From NCBI GenBank assembly GCA_024364735.1, contig JAGFNQ010001615.1, forward strand, positions 82,981 through 146,980: a stretch of DNA of 64,000 nucleotides, written 5' to 3'. Source of the DNA: Boesenbergia rotunda. Taxonomy: Eukaryota > Streptophyta > Magnoliopsida > Zingiberales > Zingiberaceae. Below are positions 58,317 to 64,000 of the stretch, one piece after another. The notes below the pieces were generated by a model. That model saw nothing but the letters and a program-made list of their open reading frames with translations, did no database searches and was not told the DNA's origin. Positions within the stretch are counted from its first letter, which is position 1; each line of letters starts with the position of its first letter. The translations under genes and the position numbers were made by a program.

Positions 58317-59693
58317 ATGTCTATGCAAGAGGGATTCAGCACCACTAGACCTCCACTCTTCAGTGGAGAAGACTTTTCCTACTGGAAAAGTCGCATGGAG
58401 GTCCACCTGAAAACTCAGGTGGACATGTGGATCATTATCCAGTCCGGTCTGGAGATCCCCCGAAATGCGGAAGGACTTCCACAAAGCTACTCGGAGTGGG
58501 ACAACACTCTAAAGCGCAAGATAGAAGCCGACGCAAAAGCAACGCAAACCCTACAATGCGGGCTGACAAAGGAAGAGCTGAACCGAGTAGGCCCCTTCAA
58601 CAGTGCAAAAGAGCTATGGACAAAACTGATCGAGCTGCACGAAGGGACTTCGGACACCAGGATCAGCAAAAGGGATCTGCTACTGAATAAACTCTACACT
58701 ATCAAGATGGCCGACAACGAAACAGCAGCCCAGCTCCACGCACGAATCCAGGAGGTAATGAACGGTCTTCACACAATAGGTCACAAGGTTGAAAACCGTG
58801 ACCTAATAAGGTATACTCTAAACGCCTTTCCTAGAAACACCTTGTGGGCATCTATGGTAGATGCATACAAGGTCTCTAGAGATCTTTCTAAAATAAAATT
58901 AGATGAGTTGTTTTCCGAACTAGAACTGCACGAACAAACTAACACCAATGTGGTCGAGAGAGGTGTTGCATTTCTTGCAGGCAAAACTCAGAAGACGAGA
59001 AGAAAGAAGGCGCTACAAGCAACCTGGGATGAGTCTTCCTCAGAAGAAGAAGAAGAGGCACCTCAGTCCAATCTCCTAGCTCTGACCGCCTCAGAAAAAG
59101 TCGAGTCAGAATCAGAACAAGAGGACGGCGAGCTGACCTTCACAGAAGACGGAGAAATAAAGGTAACTGGTTTTAATAAATTGCAATTAAGTGAGTTGAT
59201 TTCTTTTCTTTCTCGAGACTTGGCTAAAGCCAAACTCCGACTCGAATCCCTCCGACAGGAAGTAAAACTCCTGAAAGAGGGAGCTGACTCTAAACCCTTA
59301 ACCGAGAAGGTTCAGGAAGGAACTTCTACTCAAGTTGAAAAACTTGAAAAGGAGAACTCCTCCCTGAAAACTCAGGTTAAGGAATTTAGAACAGCTTTAG
59401 AACGATTTACATCTGGTTCCAAGGGTCTTGACATGATCCTTGAAAAACAGAAATCAGTTCTAAATCGATCCGGACTTGGCTACCGAACCAAATCCCGACA
59501 AAGATCATATTTGTCTGTACTGAATCAGTCCAGAGGAAAAATTCAGGCATGGGTACCTAAACTGTGCCTAAACAAACCAACTGGATCAAATCAGTATTGG
59601 ATCCCCAAGGACAAGATTCACATCTTGCCTAACCATCACCGTGGCTTTAGTCCAGGGGGAGCCAAACTGAAAACTATTTTCATTATTAGATAA
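58317..59693 (+). CDS. Copia gag (element C), intact, without zinc knuckle (458 aa)
   Basis: Capsid-type protein of a Sirevirus-like element, expected to assemble particles in the cytoplasm. The start ATG at 58317 gives MSMQEGFSTTRPPLFSGEDF; an in-frame ATG three codons on (58323) matches the start of element A. A DUF4219-like N-terminus (residues about 10-50) and the UBN2 core (about 75-215; LLLNKLYTIKMADNE, NAFPRNTLWASMVDAYK) are followed by AGKTQKTRRKKALQATWDES, an acidic SSSEEEEEA patch, a coiled-coil-like region (about 290-365) and a basic C-terminus with YWIPKDKIHILP. Compared with element A, about 90 residues including the CCHC knuckle are missing exactly in frame. No stop interrupts 458 codons, so loss of the ORF has not begun. 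No pol motif occurs downstream. Confidence 0.88.
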   Translation: MSMQEGFSTTRPPLFSGEDFSYWKSRMEVHLKTQVDMWIIIQSGLEIPRNAEGLPQSYSEWDNTLKRKIEADAKATQTLQCGLTKEELNRVGPFNSAKELWTKLIELHEGTSDTRISKRDLLLNKLYTIKMADNETAAQLHARIQEVMNGLHTIGHKVENRDLIRYTLNAFPRNTLWASMVDAYKVSRDLSKIKLDELFSELELHEQTNTNVVERGVAFLAGKTQKTRRKKALQATWDESSSEEEEEAPQSNLLALTASEKVESESEQEDGELTFTEDGEIKVTGFNKLQLSELISFLSRDLAKAKLRLESLRQEVKLLKEGADSKPLTEKVQEGTSTQVEKLEKENSSLKTQVKEFRTALERFTSGSKGLDMILEKQKSVLNRSGLGYRTKSRQRSYLSVLNQSRGKIQAWVPKLCLNKPTGSNQYWIPKDKIHILPNHHRGFSPGGAKLKTIFIIR

Positions 59694-60546
59694 ACTTGTT
59701 ATTATTGATTTAAATTGCTTGATTGTTCGCCTGTTTATTTAATCTCTGCAAATTACCATGCTTAGACTTAGGCTAGTTTAAGGACCAAACAAACCTAACT
59801 GAAACTTGAAAATATAGTATTGGGTGGAGGTGAGATGATAGTACGTTGGGGAAACCAATTCTAATAAGATCAAGTTTACTTGGTCTCTTTAGACTGGTGA
59901 AACCAGCCGAAGCTACCGATCCAAAATCCAAACTAGTTAGACCAAAAATTTTTCAAAGAATAATTTGAAAATGAAATTTCGTTAAAAGGTTTTGTCAAGG
60001 AAATGGTGGATGATCCCATAAGGCTTCGGCCAAAGAAGGCCTAGTGCCTCGCCAAGACCTGGAAGCCAATTTTTGAAATTCAAATTCAAATTAATTTTTG
60101 TCAAATTCGAATCTAACACAAAAATTCAGTTGTTTATAGATTTAAACATCTTTTCAAAATTTCAAAATTACTTAAGTTTTCAAAATTTAAATTGTTTTCA
60201 AAATTTTTCAAAAATAAACTATCAAAACCTGTCTCACAAAACCTATAAGATTAATGTGATTGAGAACCCTAGATTTGGGTGAGACAGTAAAATTAAGACT
60301 AAATTATGATTCCTTTAAAACCTGTGTTGCAGTAAAATTTTATATTTCAAACCATGGTCAACATAGTCAAACCATGGTCAACATAGTCAAACCATGGTCA
60401 ACACAGTCAAACCACGGTCAACATAAGTCAAACCATGGTCAACACAGTCAAACCACGGTCAACATAAGTCAAACCATGGTCAACATAGTCAAATCAGGTC
60501 AAATCTGGTCAAATGTACTCCCTTAGGGTTAAAACCTAGATCTTAG
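59694..60546 (+). mobile_element. Post-gag non-coding region with a short tandem repeat
   Basis: The first part matches 7824-8048. AT-rich sequence follows; then, at 60351-60490, about eight tandem copies of an 18-20-bp unit built on CCATGGTCAACATAGTCAAA, with CACGGTC variants. Short ORFs here are spurious. Confidence 0.7.
60351..60490. repeat. 18-20-bp tandem repeat
   Basis: Units ACCATGGTCAACATAGTCAA and variants, about eight copies; CCATGG and GGTCAAC/GTCAAACC phrases alternate. Confidence 0.88.
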
Positions 60547-60907
60547 GGCGCCCAAATCTGTTTGGGCGCCCCAAGGCTGGTCAAAAAGTCCCTCTGCCAC
60601 TGCACGCTGACCAGGGCGCCCTGAAGCGTCAGGGCACCTCCGTATACCCGAGGGTGGTCAAAAGCTGTCAAAAGGCAGCTACAGCCTGGTTTAGGGCGCC
60701 CTTGTCATCCAGGGCGCCCTCCCACAGACATTCAACGGCAGAAAGCTGCACAAACAGAACTACAGACCTGGTGGAGGCGCCCTCGTCCTGAAAGGCGCCC
60801 TTACCAGTGTCCTTCAGTGGTCAAAAAGGCAGCTACAGCCTGGTCAAGGCGCCCTCGCCTGTCAGGGCGCCCTCCCGAGTAAGGGCGCCCGAGACAGCCT
60901 ATAAAAA
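60547..60907 (+). promoter_or_regulatory. Internal promoter: GGCGCC groups plus TATA box
   Basis: Hexamers start at 60547/60565, 60615/60633 (GGCACC), 60695/60713, 60776/60794 and 60848/60866/60884, all with 18-bp steps. TATAAAAA is at 60900-60907, 16 bp after the start of the last hexamer. A pyrimidine-rich leader (CTCCCTTCCCCTTCC and CTCTCAAGCTCTCAAGC) runs to the ATG at 61016. Confidence 0.7.
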
Positions 60908-61015
60908 GGAGCTCCCTTCCCCTTCCTATCTTCACACCCAATACACTTCTCCTCCTACACTTTCTACCTTCCAACCCTCTCAAGCTCTCAAGCTATCAAG
61001 CTCTCATCTTCAAGA

Positions 61016-62249
61016 ATGCCTCCCCGAGCAAATCGATATTTTTTGTTATGTTAATTTCCTTTCAATTTTTCATTAAAATATTAAATTTCTTTAAGTATAC
61101 ATTCCTTCTCTTAGAAGACGGCGACCTAATCAGGCAGAACCCGGTACTCAACCTAGTCCTGATCCTAGGTTTCCCAACTTAGAATTGTGTAATAAGTTCT
61201 CTCGTACCACCTATAAACCTATTAAGACAAGCTACTTGAATAGACTATTCTTCACCCAATCCTGTCCCCTAGCTATGAACGTCATAAACCACTATCAATT
61301 GGACAATCTTGTATTCTGCACCCACCCAATCAATACTTCCTTATGTGCAGAATTTTACAATAATATCATTAGACAGGATAATCTCGTGTTCTCCACGATG
61401 GTTCAAGGTATTCCCCTAACTATCACACCAACTTTACTCAATCGATTTCTAGGACTACGACCCTCGCAGTCCACCTTCTTTTGTTACCCTTCTAGGGAGC
61501 CTCCCTTTGATGCTCCCTACTCTGAGATTACCTTAGATACATTACACTGATATTTCTTTAGGCAACCCGTAGCCAGACGATTTCAGTCTGTCGAATTAGA
61601 AGTGCAGGACTATGCCCTATATAGGGTCATAGTTCGATGCATCCTACCATTATCTACCAAGGATGTCACCACTATGCGTCCATCCCACGCCTTTCTACTG
61701 TATGCCATGATTCACCAGCTTGACATCGACATAGGACTTCATATATTTCAGACTATCCTACACGCATCTAGTGTTACCACACAAGGGCAGGTCCGCACAC
61801 CTTACTGCCACATTATTACATCCATATTACATCACCACGGTAGAAACATTACCGAGGGAGAGATGGCCGCCTTAACTAACTACGATGAAATAGGCTATAG
61901 AAACTTTGCCCTAGCTGGTATAGAGGTGTCCGGTACCGGGGTCTTGTCCTGGAGACGTCGGAGAGCAGCCCCTCAGATCGACTCGGACAAGGAAGTCGAG
62001 TACGACGTCGCGGATATAGCAGCAGAAGCCCGAGCCCATATAGACGCTCCACCGACACTCTACGAGAGAGTGACCCGTATGGAGACACAGATACAGAGTC
62101 TCCGAGAGGAGGTCGAGGCTTATCATATAGAGCAGATGGACTCTCGCCGAGCTGATAGAGAGATAGCTGATGCACGATTCTTAGAGATGATGGCACGATT
62201 CGATTCATGGCAGCCAGGTCCATCTGATCATCCCGGTCCTTCGTTTTAG
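61016..62249 (+). pseudogene. Second gene of element C: spliced ORF with one in-frame stop
   Basis: Proposed exon 1 is 61016-61044 (MPPRANRYF), intron 61045-61114 (GTTATG...TTCTCTTAG, 70 nt), and exon 2 61115-62249. Joining them keeps one frame: 387 codons with a single TGA at 61548-61550. The main part has SRTTYKPIKTSYLNR, AEFYNNI, VQGIPLTITPTLLNRFLGL, VARRFQSVELEVQDYALYR, CILPLSTKDVTTM and SHAFLLYAMIHQLDIDIGLH. This arrangement (an N-terminal FYNN/ITPTLLN part, then an ALYR...ILP...AFLLYAM part) recalls the 'putative plant transposon protein' family found in Athila-type and other plant elements; this is a tentative match. The C-terminus (about residues 300-370) is a charged coiled coil, TLYERVTRMETQIQSLREEV. 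It is not gag, protease, integrase, RT or RNaseH. A role as regulator, envelope-like protein or captured gene is open. Confidence 0.6.
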
Positions 62250-62975
62250 ATTTACTTCGCATTGTACTAGTAACTATTTGACTGCCCCTACTCAGTAGGG
62301 TTGACTTGTGTTTGACTGGTTGACTGTATTTGAACCTTGATTACCTGCTTTATTTTCTGTTGATTGAATTATGAATACTTAAGATTGTGCTTTATAAAAT
62401 AGAGTATCTCATTTTTTTTTTCAAAAATTGTTTTTAAAATAGAATTTGAAAAATTACTTTACTCAATTTCAAAATCAGTTTTCATTTTTTTTCTCGACTT
62501 AGTGTTATTTTTATTTAAAAACTACCCCCTTTTAAAATTAGGGCTTTTTCGAAAATGGACCTAGCCTAGGCCCTAACTGTAGAACTGTATGCACCTATAG
62601 ACTTAGAAGCTAGCATCTCACAAGCACCTTAGGGTACTTTTGATTGATAACCTAGAAAGGGTTGAGATGCTTAGGTCTTTGTCTTAATTCAAGATGCTTT
62701 AAGTCAGTGCATCTGCAGTAATTGGGGCACTAAATACAACTTATACAGCAATCAAGTTAAGTGTCAAGCTTAGAAAATCTAACTTGAATAGAAACACTTA
62801 ACTTGACTAACCCTAGCAAAAACTACTGTATATAACAGTTAGTAAGTAGCTAATTGGGTTAGACAGGTCCCAACAGAGAAAATTGATTGATTTAGTGTAA
62901 ATCTAACTGATTCAGTACAGCAAATTGTTATTTATTTTCTTTATTCATGCTGCATTTATCTGTTTTGATATATGG

Positions 62976-62995
62976 CAAAGGGGGAGAGAAAGAGA
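62976..62995 (+). other. Polypurine-tract-like sequence, displaced
   Basis: CAAAGGGGGAGAGAAAGAGA; compare element B, where the tract touches the LTR. Sireviruses are known to carry repeated polypurine tracts upstream of the 3' LTR, so this may be one of those. Confidence 0.5.
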
Positions 62996-63170
62996 TAGGA
63001 AAAGGGAAAAATTATTTTTTCTAAATTTTAAATTATTTTTTAAAAAATTTTTCCGTTATTCAAAAAGATTCAAAAACATACTTATCCTTTATGAAAAAGC
63101 TTAAACTTTTTGAAGAAGTACTTAAGTTCTTAAAAGCTTTCTAGCTTCAAAATTTAAGTACCCTTTTTTT

Positions 63171-63440
63171 CAAGCTTTCAAAATTTTTGGCTAAGTTTTT
63201 TTTTTTTTCAAGCTTTCAAAATTTTTGCTAAGTACTCTAGCTCCAAGCTTTCAAAATTTTGCTAAGTACTCTAACCCCAAAATTCTCTACTCAAGCTTTC
63301 AAAATTTTGCTAAGTACTCTAGCTTCAAAATTTTTTTAAGCTTTTAAAATTTTGCAAAATACTCTAGCCTTTCAAAAGGATCTAACTTAAGCTTGTCAAA
63401 ATTTTTTCTCTAAAGCTTAAGTTTTTCAAAATTGTTAAGT
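63171..63440. repeat. AT-rich tandem repeat before the 3' LTR
   Basis: At least four copies of CAAGCTTTCAAAATTTTGC followed by TAAGTACTCTAGC-like sequence; unit length varies (about 45-57 bp). Confidence 0.8.
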
Positions 63441-63466
63441 ACTAAAGTGTTTCAAAACCTACTAAG

Positions 63467-64000
63467 TGTTGGTGCAGAAGGCACCAAAGTCTAACCTGTG
63501 TTTTGATAATGGCAACATAGCTCAAAAGTTAAGTCTTACTTGTTTTCTAACAAGTTATTTTAAGGACTGCCAGCATAAAGCCCTAGCAAAGGACTGCTAG
63601 GTAACTGGCGAAGGACTGCCAGTATTAAAGCCGTAGCAAAGGATGGCTAGGCACTGGCGAAGGACTGCCAGCATAAAGCCCTAGCAAAGGACGGCTAGGC
63701 ACTGGCGAAGGACTGCCAGCATCAAGCCCTAGCGATGGACTGCTAGGCATTGGCGAAGGACTGCCAGATTACAAGACCTGACAAAGGACTGTCAGGCAAA
63801 AGTCCAACCAAAGGAGCGGTTGGCATCAGGTAAATTCTCCCGAGAGGAGTAGGTGAGGACGCGTTCCCCGTCGAGGGAACAGTAGGCGTCGGTTCGACCT
63901 AGGGCTTCATTTTGGAGACCAAAGTCAGAACCAAGACAGCTAAGGCTGTATAAATCTAATTAATTGTTATGTTATTTTGTTTTGGACTAACCCTGGATGC
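63467..64000 (+). repeat. 3' LTR of element C, cut by the window end
   Basis: Starts TGTTGGTGCAGAAGGC. The first stem-loop is truncated and several others have lost pairing, so it differs from the 5' LTR in this array. The block at 63843-63896 is almost unchanged. It ends at ACCCTGGATGC, matching 57284-57295. Confidence 0.88.

Larger units (their letters stand above)
62250..63466 (+). mobile_element. 3' non-coding region of element C
   Basis: AT-rich. CAAAGGGGGAGAGAAAGAGA at 62976-62995 looks like the copia polypurine tract but lies about 470 bp before the LTR instead of touching it. A tandem repeat of CAAGCTTTCAAAATTTTGC then TAAGTACTCTAGC fills 63171-63440. Confidence 0.65.
56761..64000 (+). 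mobile_element. Sirevirus-like gag-only element with a second gene (element C)
   Basis: 5' LTR 56761-58135, primer site, intact gag, no pol, an internal promoter with a second ORF, a polypurine-like tract, then the 3' LTR from 63467 running off the window. At over 7.2 kb it is a terminal-repeat element with gag only (TR-GAG type) plus an extra gene. It inserted after GATTC (56756-56760); the matching 3' duplication would lie outside the window. Confidence 0.85.

Noticed and set aside
60351..60490. CRISPR-like or VNTR gene repeat
   Set aside because: A simple 18-20-bp tandem repeat without spacers and without an open frame through it.

Overview
This is plant nuclear DNA (introns, TATA promoters, plant-type LTR retrotransposons). 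Nothing fixes the species. The long chromovirus LTRs and the DRE2 and RING gene types fit any angiosperm; a monocot is a weak guess from overall style. Roughly 85% of the window is transposon-derived. Host genes occupy two small islands.

Layout. 1-4.5 kb: an internally deleted Ty3/gypsy (Tekay-like) element on the minus strand, with a Mutator-type MITE in its LTR. 4.5-8.0 kb: a Sirevirus-like Ty1/copia element with only a decayed gag. 8.0-16.4 kb: an Athila/Tat-type element (tRNA-Asp-type primer site, no pol) carrying a 530-codon ORF of internal acidic repeats, then its 3' LTR. 16.6-22.3 kb: a minus-strand copia element with an LTR and a near-continuous protease-integrase-RT-RNaseH frame. 22.3-25.1 kb: a plus-strand Tekay-like LTR, then a stem-loop repeat array. 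26.6-29.2 kb: a complete seven-exon gene for anamorsin/DRE2 (CIAPIN1). 29.2-31.8 kb: AT-rich spacer. 31.8-44.2 kb: a gypsy solo LTR (TSD CCGCC) split by a complete, very young gypsy element (33241-42841, TSD CCCTG). 45.1-46.2 kb: two convergent host genes, a 75-aa acidic protein and a RING-H2 E3 ligase. 46.7-47.35 kb: (TA)n tracts with a small foldback element. 47.3-55.0 kb: a second gag-only copia element whose 3' LTR holds a solo LTR and an inverted LTR piece. 55.0-56.8 kb: spacer with another Mutator-type MITE. 56.8 kb to the end: a third gag-only copia element with an intact 458-aa gag and, downstream, a second gene with its own TATA promoter and a probable intron.

Most unusual signals. 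(1) GGCGCC palindromes spaced exactly 18 bp apart, in groups of two to four, in front of three TATA boxes: two LTR promoters and the internal promoter of the last element. (2) U3 arrays of stem-loops with a nearly constant 8-nt loop and compensating stem changes; an independent array of the same logic lies at 24.6-25.1 kb. (3) The gag-plus-private-gene organisation of the 56.8-64 kb element. Host genes: DRE2 serves cytosolic Fe-S cluster assembly, the RING protein ubiquitination; they do not form a pathway together.
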